Origin: Forficula auricularia
Taxonomy: Eukaryota; Arthropoda; Insecta; Dermaptera; Forficulidae
DNA length: 64,000 nucleotides
Direction: 5' to 3'
NCBI GenBank assembly: GCA_024734495.1
Contig: JALMQS010000089.1
Span: 6,522,420-6,586,419, forward strand
This document shows, piece after piece, positions 53,234 to 63,728 of this stretch. A program made the translations under genes and the position numbers. The notes beneath the pieces were generated by a model. It saw only the letters and a program-made list of their open reading frames with translations, did no database searches and was not told the DNA's origin. The stretch's first letter is position 1, and each line of letters opens with the position of its first letter.

Positions 53234-53374
53234 CTGATGATAAATGCTGCTGCTACATTGCGCACTCTCGGGCACTTAATAAGTGCGATAATGGTTAGTG
53301 TGTTCCCTAACACACCAACAACAAGAATGAGGATTGTCGCAGCCGCAGCAAAGGCCAGAAGAGGCGGAGAGAAC
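53234..53374 (-). CDS. Tre1: Tre1/moody-like GPCR, TM1 exon
   Basis: Minus strand: acceptor TTTCTAG before GTTCTCTCC, donor AG/GTAATG. 141 bases encoding FSPPLLAFAAAATILILVVG, VLGNTLTIIALIKCPRVRNV and AAAFIIS(S split). GN in 'VGVLGNTLTI' is the TM1 signature of rhodopsin-family receptors, 'KCPRVRN' is the first intracellular loop, and 'FIISLCVADLLF' forms only when joined to 25633-25803. The exon starts one base into a codon, so an upstream exon with the N terminus must exist at higher coordinates; I could not find it. Confidence 0.9.
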
Positions 53375-53744
53375 CTAGAAATTGAAAAAATTCACAAATG
53401 ATCAAAATTTCTATTTCATGTTATATGTATATTAGTAAATAAGAACTTAATTCTACGATGCAGGCTGAGGGGGTGTCCAAATTTAATATTTGATAAAATA
53501 AACTGATTTTGCCATCCGCATTGCACATTTACCATACACCCCTCTCTTATTGTTATTTTTTAAAAGAGGATGAATAGAATTCAATTGCTTCTTTCCAGTA
53601 ATTTTTTATTAATTCAAGTGGTTAATCCAGCTATTTCGAGAGCACTACGGTACTTCTTCCTCAGTGAAAACGACCGTCCCACCAATATGCCGACTCAACA
53701 GCATGAACAAATAAACGAAAAAAGCTTGATCATACACTAGCAGG
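53375..53744. other. Intron with a CTGAGGA motif
   Basis: Hammerhead-like motif at 53634-53664; otherwise AT-rich. Confidence 0.4.
53634..53664 (-). ncRNA. Hammerhead-like motif, CTGAGGA form
   Basis: Minus: CTGAGGA, AGAAGTACcgtaGTGCTCTC, GAAATAGC. Core fits CUGANGA...GAAA; stem II loosely paired; no clear cleavage triplet. Confidence 0.4.
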
Positions 53745-54250
53745 TGTATGCATATGAAATGAGCCTTTTTTTACGAAAATAAAACACTTTTTTTAAATAG
53801 GAAAGAAAAAAATATTTGTTCAAAGTACTCTCCATCACTTTCTACACATTTTGACCACCTTTCTGGCAATTGGTGGGACCCCTTTCGAAAAACTACTGGA
53901 GCTTTGGAAGAAAATCATTGATTGACCCATTTTCGACTTCTTCGTAAGTTTCGAAGTGCTGCTCTTTAAGTTGGTGGCCCATCGACGAAAACAGGTGGTA
54001 GTCGGAAGGAGCCAGGTCTGGTGAGTAAGCCGCAAGGGGTAGCAATTCCCGGTCGAGTGCTTCCAGCGTGTCCTGAACCGTTTTTGCAGTGAAGGAGCAT
54101 TGTCATGAAGGAAAATCACTTTATGTTGTCTTTTTTGATATTCTGGGCGTTTTTCCTACAATGCACGGTTCATATCAATTAATTGTTGTTGGTAGCGTTT
54201 AACATTTACAGTTTCATCAGGTTTCAATAGCTCATGATAGAGGACACCTT
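53745..54250 (-). pseudogene. mariner transposase C-terminal half
   Basis: Minus: KVIFLHDNAPS (second Asp), a one-base shift, TVQDTLEALDRELLPLAAYS, PDLAPSDYHLFSSMGHQLKE (third Asp, D34D type), HFETYEEVENGS and, after a stop, FFERGPTNCQKGG near the C terminus. CATATGAAATGAGCC at about 53753 may be the 3' terminus. The N-terminal half is missing: the sequence stops at about 54245. Same family as 41641-42240. Confidence 0.8.
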
Positions 54251-54439
54251 TTTTTGTTATACCTCTTCAAAATTTGGTAGATCTTTATGGCCCATCCTGA
54301 ATTAATATTTTTATTTATACCTCTTCAAAATTTGGTAGATCTTTATGGCCCATCCTGAATTAATATTTTAAATGGCTATGGATTAAGTCTAGTAAGAAGC
54401 GGTTGCCATTTTATATTTTTATGTTTTGTTAATAAAATT
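54251..54439. repeat. Tandem duplication, period about 57 bp
   Basis: ACCTCTTCAAAATTTGGTAG to CCTGAATTAATATTTT occurs twice in a row (about 54261 and 54318). Confidence 0.8.
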
Positions 54440-54839
54440 ATTATAGGCATAGAGCCGGGTGAAGGCATAGGCGAGCTAGGTGGCCGCCTAGGGCGCCAGA
54501 TTTTTTGGGGCGCCAAATTTCAGATTATTTTTAGCAATTCATTTTTATTTTTTTGTCAATATAAAAAATAAATAATAAATGGAAAAATATAAGAAAAAAA
54601 ATGTTATCATAAAAATGTGCATTGAAATAAACCACTAATTACAGCCATGTTGTAAGAAAAACAATTGCATTTGGGAATCCCCACTTCTACAAATAAGACT
54701 CATAGATAAAGTGAAGAACGTCCACAAAAAAACACTTGCAATATATATAAATTATAAATAAAAAAAGTTGATCAAAGAAGCAAAAAACAAATATTGCAGG
54801 TTTGAAGGTAAGGAAAATAATTTATAATGTCGATAAATA
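54440..54839. other. AT-rich spacer with CCTAGGGCGCC block
   Basis: AGGTGGCCGCCTAGGGCGCC at 54478 and GGGGCGCCAACC at 56877 may be two ends of an element enclosing the hairpin below; not proven. Confidence 0.35.
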
Positions 54840-56185
54840 TAAATAGTCCAGTCAAATTACGTGAAAAAATGGCATAAACAGGAAATAATTCACGGTAAAG
54901 ATTTTATTGCTGGAATACCTTTATTGGTACTCCGATATTACTACCCTATATTTTCCCCCAAATCTGTTTTGTGGAAATTTTCTTCGCGCCTCAAAATGAG
55001 AAAATTTCGGAGTTTTTTCAAGTTTTTCTTGAATAACTTTAAAACGGCTTATCAAATCAAAACGATATCTATTAGATAAATTAAACCTCTTTAAACTATG
55101 AGTAAAATGAAAACAATTTCATCTATTTAGGTTCAGTAGAACCAGTACTAACGCCTGTCAAAAAACAATTTTTCCCCATTTTGACCATGAAGGAGCACGT
55201 TTTCGACAAAGACCACTCTAAACATTTTTAAACTAGATTAAATCTGCTACAATTCAAATAAAGTTTTATCTTAATTGGATAATGGTAACATGAGGTTGAA
55301 GATTTGAAAAAATGCAATTTTTTGCAAAAAATCGCAGTTTTTCCTTCATAAAATGAAAACCACTCATTCTAGAAACTTGATTCCTGTCTCATTGTCTATA
55401 AAATTTTATTCACTTGAATGTTTACTTGGACCACTTTTTTGATAAAACTCTTAGATTTATAGATATCCAGCATACTCCATTACGCTTTTGTGGATTCGGA
55501 TCAAATCCTGTCCGGAAAATGTAGTATATATATAAATCTAAGAGTTTTATCAAAAAAGTGTACCAACTAAACCTTAAAGTCAATAAAATATCCTAGGCAA
55601 TGAGATAGGAATCAAGTTTCTAGGATGAGTGGTTTTTATTTTATGAAGGAAAAACTAAGATTTCTTTTGCAAAAAATTCCATTTTTCCAAAACTTCAATC
55701 TCATGTTACCATTTTCCAATTAAAATGAAACTTTATTTAAATTGTAGCAAATTTAATCTAGTTTAAAAATGTATAGATTGGTCTTTATCGAAAACGTGCT
55801 CCTTCGTGGTCAAAATTGGGAGAAATCGAAAAAAGTACGAGTTTTAGGGATATTCAAAAGTGTTCCCAGGGGCTGTTTTTGACAGGCGATAGTGCCGGCT
55901 CTACTGAACCTAAATAAGTGAAATTGTTATCATTTTACTCGTAATTTAAAGAGCTTTAATCTATCTAATAGATATCTTTATGATTTGTTAAGCGAGTTAT
56001 TCAAGGAAAACTGAAAAAACTCCGAAATTTTCTCATTTTGAGGGGCGTAGAAAAATTTCCAGAACAAATATGTGGAGGAAAACTTAGGGTAGTAATATTA
56101 GAGTACCAAGAAAGGTATTCCAGCAATAAAACCTTTACCGGGAATTATTTCCTTTTAACATTGTAATTTACCTGGACTAAAATGT
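54840..56185. repeat. Giant hairpin of family A, arms of about 650 bp
   Basis: Left arm (about 54845-55490) and right arm (about 55515-56185) mirror one another over many blocks: CCAAATCTG, CTCAAAATGAGAAAATTTC, GCACGTTTTCGACAAAGACC, ATGAAAACCACTCAT, TTTATAGATATCCAGCAT. The loop is only about 25-50 bases. Confidence 0.85.
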
Positions 56186-56261
56186 ATTATTCAATTGAAT
56201 CATGACTTATTTTTATGTTTAGTAGGCACAAAAACATTCTAGTGCATTTTATTGTAAACGA

Positions 56262-56880
56262 AATATATAAACTGCAACGGATCGTTGCTAAACTTTATCC
56301 AAATTCATTTGAAATATTAATATGTTCTTGAGTAAAGTACATTAAAATATAATTTTACTAAAAACTTTATTTAACCTTTTTTGTGGTTCCCAAGGTACTT
56401 AATTACAATATTAAATTTCATCAAAATTGGTTAAGTCATTTTCAAGATATTTAGAAAAAACTAAAAAAGAACTGAAATAAAGTACTAATGTTTGTGGACC
56501 GATATGTACCAAAAACTAATCAGCGCTTCATTTTGTTAAACTAATGGTAGGTTTTCAATTTCATTTCAATCAGCGCAAAGGTGTGGAAAAAATCGTGGAC
56601 GAAAAAAACGATAACACACACACATACATCCATCCATCCATCCGCACGCACTTCCAAAAAAAATGGCACTTTTTGGCCTCTCGGCGAGATTCCAGGTAAT
56701 CTTTGGCAAAACCGTCACGTGCTAAAATTCAATCTCATTGAATACTTCAATTTGTGACCTTAATTGAGTCTATGGGTTCCGTAGTCTTTACCTGAGGACC
56801 CTTTGAAGTCGCGCTTGCCTCGAGAGCGATTCCAATACTTTCTCCCATGCTTCGCATTGGATAAAGTAAAAAATTAGGGG
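56262..56880 (-). mobile_element. Family B element, copy 3
   Basis: Minus copy: ends CAACGGATCGTTGCTAAAC (left) and TTCGCATTGGATAAAGTA (right), with CCGTCACGTGCTAAAATTC inside. Confidence 0.75.
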
Positions 56881-57449
56881 CGCCAACCAAAAACTCACTT
56901 ATAGAGTGCCAGAATTCTTTAGACATACTTTTTATCTCTTGAATTATTCAATGGGAATGAATCATGAGTATTAGTAAATATTACACTAACAATAAATAAT
57001 ATATTTCTTAATATATATATATAGTATTTAAGTATATGTATAGGAAAAGAATAATAGAACAATAATATATATTATTACTCTATTACTATTCATTTTCAAT
57101 TAATTTATAAAAAGAGACCTTCACTTGAATGATGTTAAACCAAATCTAATAGAACTGATTGTTCTAAATGAAATCAATTGCAAAATTTGCTATCCTTCAA
57201 ACGGATTTAACAAATAGGCCACTAAAAAAAGATCAAATTATAAAGAAAACATCTTATTAAATTAATCTAATATTCAGTAAGTAAAAATAATTCACTTTCA
57301 ACCGACACTTAACTCTTTAAAAATTGAAAATAATTTAATATTCAATCACGACTCATTATCTGAATTTACTTGGGGCTTGACAATTATTTCGGTTATGAAG
57401 TAAGTTTCTGGGGAAATAGGATGGCGACTTATGCTCTTTATCATATAAA
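56881..57449. other. AT-rich spacer
   Basis: No gene seen. Confidence 0.4.
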
Positions 57450-57695
57450 ATGGAAGTAGTGGTGAAAGAGGAGGCAAGTGATTCGGTTTTTTCACTGGCG
57501 GTCCTGGCCACGGAACCATTTGAGTGGAAGCGAAACTTCTATTTATCGTTTTTTACTAAGAATAAAAAGCCCGTTTTCCATTGGAACAAGTTGCAAGACG
57601 GTCAGTCATTCTCTGATCAAATGAATTGTTGCTTCAAAGATAATTTTTTTGCAAGAACTTCGCGATTTGATAAATCGGATTCGGTCACATTCTAG
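57450..57695 (+). CDS. Unassigned 81-codon open frame
   Basis: MEVVVKEEASDSVFSLAVLA, TEPFEWKRNFYLSFFTKNKK, FHWNKLQDGQSFSDQMNC and CFKDNFFARTSRFDKSDSVTF. Composition is more balanced than the flank and there are Trp, Cys and His residues, unlike AT-driven frames. No domain recognised; it could be an old transposon fragment. A GATTCGG-rich local context gives no further clue. Confidence 0.2.
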   Translation: MEVVVKEEASDSVFSLAVLATEPFEWKRNFYLSFFTKNKKPVFHWNKLQDGQSFSDQMNCCFKDNFFARTSRFDKSDSVTF

Positions 57696-57913
57696 ACGTA
57701 AAAAGAATGCCATTTTTGAAAGGTCCTAGAATAGTCCCATATTTAAAATTTTTTCTATAAAATTTAAATCCAAAAAAACAAAGACTTTTTTGTTTTCTCT
57801 GTGAACTTCTGAAGATGGGCTCATACCCCGAAATATACATATGTATATAGAGTCATGCTAGACAAGCATCTTGTCTTTTATTTTTTTTGTGAAACCTACC
57901 TATAATTTTATAT
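57696..57913 (+). mobile_element. PLE-type terminal repeat
   Basis: Hammerhead-like core at 57809, then GTGAAACCTACC; the LINE at 57914 is inserted just after it, and ATGTTTCACCAAGAGCCAAC resumes at 58510. Confidence 0.5.
57809..57833 (+). ncRNA. Hammerhead-like motif
   Basis: CTGAAGA, T, GGG-ctcatac-CCC, GAAATATACATA. Core intact, stem II three pairs. Confidence 0.45.
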
Positions 57914-58465
57914 TCTTATCATCATCATCATCATTGAGTATACAGTCCTAAGACTGGTTTGATGCAACAATCCGTCTCCACTCGACTCTGTCCCCCGCCA
58001 GCTGTTTGACCTCTCTAAATGTCTGGCATCCCATATCCCCAATTATTTGGTTGAAATATTCTAATCTGGGTCTTCCCCCTTCCCCTTTTCTTTCCCACCT
58101 CCCCCCTCCAAGATATCCCTAAGCAGTCCCCCATGTCTCAGTGTGTGCCCCATCATCTGACCTCTTCTCTTCTTCAGACTCTTCCACAAGGTTCTTCTTT
58201 CTCCGATTCTTCCAAGAACTTCTTCATTTGTAATTTTATCCATCCATTTGATATTCCTTATTCTTCTGTAGCACCACATTTCGAAAGCCTCTAATCTCTT
58301 TCTCTCCGCTTTTCTAATTGTCCAGGTTTCACATCCGTACATGGCTATGCTCCATACATATGTCTTCAATAGCAACTTCCTGTTTTCTAAGCTGATTGAG
58401 GAGGAGCATAGTAGTTTTTGTTTTGAATTAAACCCCATTTTTGCTTGGGCAATTCTTGATTATAT
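57914..58465 (-). mobile_element. LINE-1 type copy inserted in a PLE end
   Basis: 3' (TGA)n tail ATCATCATCATCATCATTGA; 5'-truncated at about 58465. TATTCTTAT flanks it on both sides (about 57910 and 58466-58475). Confidence 0.85.
58061..58465 (-). pseudogene. LINE ORF2 C-terminal fragment
   Basis: Sense: IAQAKMGFNSKQKLLCSSSI, LLLKTYVWSIAMYGCETWTI, RLEAFEMWCYRRIRNIKWMD, NEEVLGRIGERRTLWKSLKK, then a one-base insertion in the Gly/Lys tail (GGGGKEKGKGEDPD instead of GEVGKKRGRGRPRL). Very close to 21858-22530, so a recent burst. Confidence 0.83.
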
Positions 58466-59031
58466 TCTTATATTCTTAAATTTTATATATTTTCTTTAGT
58501 TTATTTATATATGTTTCACCAAGAGCCAACACCATTCTCCCACAAAAAAAGACTTTTATACCCAAAACAAACGGACTCGCCCTAGCTGCTCAAACCTCTC
58601 TCTCCCTATCATCCGAAAAATTTAGAGAAAGCCTACATACTGAGTATTAAAAATTTTTCACTTTTTACTTCAATTTTTTACATACCAGTTTAAAGCAATA
58701 CATAAAATTTCATTCCTGATTTATTTTCTTGGATTTATTTCTATCTCATTAATTATGAGAAAATTCTTAAGGTAATTGTTTCGCGACAATACTAGCAAAA
58801 ATTTAATGCTAGAGTACATAGAACAGACAATAAGGATTCATAATTCATAAGCCCAAAACATTTTGCTGTTTATGTACCACTCTATCCAATCCCGTGCTCC
58901 TTGACAAATCTGGCAACATTGTACGAGCTTTAATATTTTAATCATAGAAATGTCAGAGAAAGTAGGTACATTATAAAGGTCGATTTATAAAACAAAAAGT
59001 TCTTAATAAGGGGTTGAAAGCTGTTGCGACA
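58466..59031. other. PLE remainder and presumed upstream region of the next gene
   Basis: Short PLE flank near 58510; then AT-rich sequence. No TATA box placed convincingly before 59032. Confidence 0.35.
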
Positions 59032-59076
59032 ATGGCTGAAGCGAAAAAAAGTAAAAAAGTACTAAAGTTAACCCAG
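59032..59076 (+). CDS. Possible first coding exon of an unidentified gene
   Basis: ATG in the context GCGACAATGG, then MAEAKKSKKVLKLTQ and a strong donor CAG/GTAGGT. A 15-codon, Lys-rich N terminus. If the splice is at CAG it ends in phase 0, which does not match the exon at 63620 (needs one base before it), so at least one exon would lie between, perhaps in the gap; if the weaker GTAG/GTTAAA were used the two would join in frame (V-D-L-T-G). Product unknown. It is divergent from the receptor gene. Confidence 0.4.
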
Positions 59077-59599
59077 GTAGGTTAAATAAATCTGTTGTTG
59101 CCAGCTTGTTTTTAGTGTAGAATTTTCATTATTTATTGATTATAATCTCAGAAACTGTGTTGTAACTATGAATTAATATTTTCTTAAAAATGTATTAGTT
59201 ATTGTTCAATGTTGGTTTAGTTTTTTATAACACTGGTAAGAAGAGTTTCTTAATTATAATTATATATGTATGTAAACTTTCCGATATCCCGTATAGTGCA
59301 ATGTATAAGAGTCTGAAAAACTCTATTTTTGGAATTTAATATCTCCGGAACTATATTGTTCATAAATTTCGTTTTGCCACCAATCGATGCAGAAGTATTT
59401 AAATAATAATGTGTCTAAATTTCAAAAAAATCCTAAGAAAACCCATATGGTAAAACAACTACCTTAAGTTATATGCTATTTTTAACCTGCTTCAATTAAG
59501 ATTGATATAAAGAAAAACAATCCAAAATAAAGGACAGTTTTAAAAGAGTTAATCTAATTGAAAAGTTTGATTTTTGATGGTTTCGATTGTCCCTAGAAC
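59077..59599. other. AT-rich intron
   Basis: No feature recognised. Confidence 0.35.
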
Positions 59600-60407
59600 T
59601 ATTATTAAACGAGCAAAAATTGTATATTTATTTGTATATATATTTAATATATATTTATTTGTTTGTATATATATATTTATATCTTGGTTCTATTTTGAAA
59701 ACGACTCTACCGATTTTGATGAAATTCACGGGTTAGGGGGTTTTTGGGGTGACACTGTCAGGGTCTCATCTTCGACAAAATTGTTTTTGATGGGTTTTTT
59801 CGTAATCAAATTAATTATTCTCAGGTAGACAAATCCCATTCTTAGGGTTTAAAAAAGGTTTCGCTTTTCCTTTTATACCCAGACAGACAATGGGTTGTTT
59901 GTTTCATTGTTCTAAAAGGCCTTGAAGAAGTATTGTGATTGTGGATTTTAACATATTTTGTTCTACCTAAACGTTAGAAATATTAATAAACGTTTTATAA
60001 TTGTTTTTATAAAGAAATTTATTTATTTAATAGAATAAAAAATAATCAAGAATTTATTTAAAAATATATTTCGCATAAGCAGGTCTCAATTTTCTGAAAA
60101 AAACAACACATTTTGATAGGTTTTATTTATTAATTGGATGAATAAAAATTAATCATATGGTTGAATCAAAACAGGTGCAGGAGGTGGGGGATCCGGGGGT
60201 AGGGCGAGGTTTCGGGGGTGGGGGTCAAGAGGGGTGGGGTACAGTGGGCGAATACTATATATATTTGTATTTTTTTTAATTTGAAAACGGCTCTCAAATA
60301 AAAATAGACCTTTTTATCAGAATTTTAAATTAAAAATAATATTAAAATAAAGGTTTTAACTGAAAGAAGAAGTTACAGAGCATCGCTCGGTGCCTCCAGG
60401 TACTAAT
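59600..60407 (+). mobile_element. Helitron-like element, copy 6 (family E), best complete copy
   Basis: From ATTATTAAACGAGCAAAAAT to the hairpin GAGCATCGCTCGGTGCCTCC and AGGTACTAA followed by T, which fits CTRR-T. Collinear with 11532-12308. The 84-codon frame at 59574 is part of the repeat. Confidence 0.6.
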
Positions 60408-60885
60408 AATTTTAAACGACCACATAAAATATTTTTTGTATAGTTTTAAGCCTTTAAGCACACTGAAATAGAGTAACAAACAAATGGCTACATTGATTGA
60501 ATAAAGTAAACTTGCATGTCACCCACGTGGATATATTAATTGACAATAGAGAATAATTATACGATTCATTTGTCATCAAATATACCTACTAGGCATTCCA
60601 ATATACATACACCCACGTATTAAATAAATAATGAGAAAATAATTGAAATAGAGCTTTTAATAATCTCTTATGATCTCTATACACAATACAATAATTAATA
60701 TCTATTGCTATATTCTATGGCAGAACCAAATAAACCCTGTATTTACCAGTTTTACCTAATATTGAAATGCTTTGAGCAAACATTAATATATAAAAGACAT
60801 TTTTAAATTAAATTCTATTTAATGTTAATAAGCCAAAATTTCATTTTAAATAATTAAATAGTAATGATGAGTGAAAAAAATGATT
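60408..60885. other. AT-rich spacer
   Basis: No feature recognised. Confidence 0.35.
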
Positions 60886-62165
60886 GAAAATGTAGAAATT
60901 CTTCGATCTTATAAACAGTACGGCTTCAGTCAATCCCGGTCGACTGGTGTCATCCTAGCATATGTAACTCATATCTGGAACAAAACCCTGGAGGCCGGGA
61001 ATGAGACCCTCGCGGTAGCTTTAGACATTTCAAAAGCCTTCGATATGGTCTGGCACAAAAATCTTCTTGCCAAATTGACCTCCGTCGGCCTTGCACCGAA
61101 ACTCTGTAAGTTGCTCGAAAGTTTTCTTTCAGACCGTAGTATTAAGGTTGTCATCGATGGAATATCATCTTCCCCCTTCCACACCAACGCTGGAGTTCCT
61201 CAGGGATCGGTTATCTCCCCTACGCTTTTTCTTATCTATATCAACGACCTTCTAAACTTGCCCTCAATACATTGTTACGCAGATGACAGCACCCTACATA
61301 ACGCCCCTGCATCGCATAAAAACCGTGCAGACATTGCCTCTTCAATTAATTTAGACTTATGCAAACTTAAAAACTGGGGATCCCAAAACTTAGTTAACTT
61401 CAATGCAGGGAAAACTCAGTGTTGCCTTATTTCTAGGCGCGTCGACAGAAACCTCCCAAACATATCATTCGACTCAAACTCACTAGAATTCAGGGATAAA
61501 ATTTCAATGCTAGGCGTAACTCTAGGGTCTGACCTTTCATGGAATGACCATATCTCAACCACTGCTAAAGCTGCAGCGCGCGAAGCTTGGTCTCCTATTT
61601 AGGTCTAGACGCTGTTATACTCCCAGTCAACTTCTTATACTGTATAAGGCTCAAATTCGTCCCTGTCTCGAATATGGCTCTCATCTGTGGAGGGGTGCCT
61701 CAAGCATTCTCTTGCTACACTGGATGCAATTCAGAAGCGAGCAATTAAACTAATAGGAGACCCGGCTCCTAACCAACTCACTCGACTCCCTGGCTCACCG
61801 AAGAACCGTTTCTGCCCTTTCCCTGTACTACAGATACTATCACGGTGTCTGTTCAGTCGAGCTGAAATCAATTATCCCCCCTAATGCCCTCTTTACGAGA
61901 AACACGCGGTTTTCAAACGCTCAGCACCCCTTCGCTGTCAAATTGGATAAAAGTCGAACAAGCGCTTTCGCCAACTCTTTTTATCCCTTTGACCTCCAGA
62001 GACTGGAACTCGCTCCCTGCCACCATCTTTCCCGCGACTTATAACCTTCAGCTATTTAAGACCCGTATCCACAGATACCTTCGACCCCCGCCCAGCCCAT
62101 AAAATTCTTTCTTCTTCTTCTCACGATGGAGGGGCCAACCCAGGCCTTTAGGGGTTGCACCTTTT
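60886..62165 (+). mobile_element. LINE-2 type retrotransposon, 5'-truncated
   Basis: Starts within the reverse transcriptase and runs to a 3' UTR with GGAGGGGCCAACCCAGGCC and GGGGTTGCACC near 62130-62160. Confidence 0.85.
60889..62102 (+). pseudogene. LINE-2 reverse transcriptase (jockey/CR1-related), frameshifted
   Basis: YGFSQSRSTGVILAYVTHIW, then AVALDISKAFDMVWHKNLLA (motif A, first catalytic Asp), VDGISSSPFHTNAGVPQGSV (motif B), LFLIYINDLL, HCYADDSTLH (motif C, YADD box), VNFNAGKTQCCLISR and MLGVTLGSDLSWNDHIS. A one-base shift near 61575 leads to LGLLFRSRRCYTPSQLLILY, KAQIRPCLEYGSHLWRGA; a second near 61705 to LDAIQKRAIKLIGDPA; further shifts near 61770-61900; the end is TSRDWNSLPATIFPATYNLQ, LFKTRIHRYLRPPPSP, stop. 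Endonuclease domain absent (5' truncation). The catalytic box is intact but the protein is broken by at least three shifts. Confidence 0.88.
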
Positions 62166-62213
62166 TGGTGTAACTCTTTCTCTCATCATTATCATATAAA
62201 AAAAGAGGTGCTA
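62166..62213. other. Spacer
   Basis: Short flank between LINE and MITE. Confidence 0.4.
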
Positions 62214-62599
62214 GGGTGGCCATTTTTTGGGTATTTTCGAATTTTTATGTTCCAGAGCCTCATATGGTTCGAGATGAATAAAAAAAAACTATCCCCCAAG
62301 TTTCAAGTCTCTATCTCAATTTTAACCGGTGTCTCAGAACGATGTAAGTTTCCCATCTAAATAACATGGGGTTTTTGGCATTGAACGATCAACTTTTTAT
62401 TCCGGCCAAAGTAATGGTTCAAAAAAATTTGAAATTCTGTATACTTTATCCTTATAATAGTTACTATGACTCAGAATTTTTACAGATTTTTAGCTATTAT
62501 AATTTTGGAGTCTATAGCTTAACTAAACGCTTCAAGATATCGCAGTCTAGAGCCTCTGGGAGCATAAACATTCGAAAATAACCAAAATAAGGGCCACCC
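62214..62599. mobile_element. MITE with GGGTGGCC termini and TA duplication
   Basis: Left GGGTGGCCATTTTTTGGGTA, right the inverse of GGGTGGCCCTTATTTTGGTT; the inversion runs about 50 bp (TTATTTTCGAATGTTTATG-type blocks). TA at 62212-62213 and 62600-62601. 386 bp, no coding. Confidence 0.8.
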
Positions 62600-62925
62600 T
62601 AATGGGTGGCCATTCCTCCCAAGATTCATAAAAGTAACCCCCCCTTTGTATATGATATTTTATTCACTTTTAAAAAAAGAAATACTGAGAGGATTTAGTT
62701 ACCTTTTATTAAAGTTATTCCAATTAATACATATATTAAAACTCATGGATATTTCACATGTAAATACGTACATACAGTGGAGAAACACGAGGGGGGGGGG
62801 GGGCTAAGGGGACTGAATCCCCCCAGAACAAAGAAATAGCTATAAACGTTTTGATATTTTGACTCCCAAAAGAGGGTTTGGGGGGGGGGGGGGGCGCCAC
62901 GAATGAAAATTATCAAATAACTCCT
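62600..62925. other. Spacer with G-runs, edge of contig
   Basis: G-runs at 62790 and 62880; the contig ends at 62925. Confidence 0.5.
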
Positions 62926-63025
62926 NNNNNNNNNNNNNNNNNNNNNNNNNNNNNNNNNNNNNNNNNNNNNNNNNNNNNNNNNNNNNNNNNNNNNNNNNNN
63001 NNNNNNNNNNNNNNNNNNNNNNNNN
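62926..63025. other. Assembly gap (100 N)
   Basis: Exactly 100 N, the convention for a gap of unknown size. Confidence 0.99.
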
Positions 63026-63247
63026 AATATTCGAAAAAACAAATAACACAGTCCTGTAGAGCAGAAAAGGCACTGTCTAATGAATACAAACCCTTTGCTC
63101 AACAACAAACAAATCCTTTAAATAATCCTCTTTGAAAAAAAACTTAACGAACTTATTCCCCAACCTAATACTATATAAGAAAAAGCAAGTGAGGCGTAAA
63201 AGTTTAATCTTTAATATTTTTCTATACTTTCCTTAAGGATCCACAAC
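63026..63247. other. Spacer after the gap
   Basis: No gene recognised. Confidence 0.35.
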
Positions 63248-63520
63248 CAGTGGCTCTCCAACTTTTTACTGGCGCCTCAAATGAAAGAGGGGGGGGGGGG
63301 GGCAGGAAGGTCTCCCTAGAATCAACCTAAAATAAAAAAAAAATAGCCCGGAGTGGTCATTTAATCATTTGAACTATGTCTTTATTTATCATATAAAATT
63401 CACGAATGTAGTTACTATAAACTAATTAGTTTGGTAGAAGTTAAGTGGGAAAAACTAAAGAACTCATCCTTTGTCAGTTTCATTAAAATTAGCTCGTGAC
63501 TAACAGTTTGAAAACCAATG
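63248..63520. mobile_element. hAT-like MITE
   Basis: CAGTGGCTCTCCAACTTTT at the left and the inverse of CATTGGTTTTCAAACTG at the right (63504-63520), the CAGTGGTTCTCAAAC style of hAT ends; a G-run (63290-63302) near the left end. 273 bp, no coding. Target duplication unclear. Confidence 0.45.
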
Positions 63521-63619
63521 ATCTAAAATTACACAAATATTATACTAACTCTATAATTAAATACTTAACATATAATATTTTTTTTTATAATTAGGAAATC
63601 AATTTTTTTTTCATTTTAG
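63521..63619. other. AT-rich intron end
   Basis: Ends in a T-rich tract before the acceptor. Confidence 0.4.
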
Positions 63620-63728
63620 ACTTAACCGGCAATCCACTTGAACCTTCATTTTTTATTGAAAATGAATCAAATGGTGATGCATTGAATGGAGAGGCTAACT
63701 ATGTTGGATTTCCGTTAAAAGAATCAAG
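63620..63728 (+). CDS. Internal exon of an unidentified gene
   Basis: Acceptor TTTTTTTTTCATTTTAG, donor AG/GTAAAA. 109 bases, two before and two after 35 codons: LTGNPLEPSFFIENESNGDA and LNGEANYVGFPLKES. The other two frames carry stops (TAA at the very start in one). Codon use is balanced and the residue mix (Asn, Glu, Gly, Pro) is that of a soluble, possibly flexible region. No family recognised. It may belong with 59032-59076. Confidence 0.55.
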
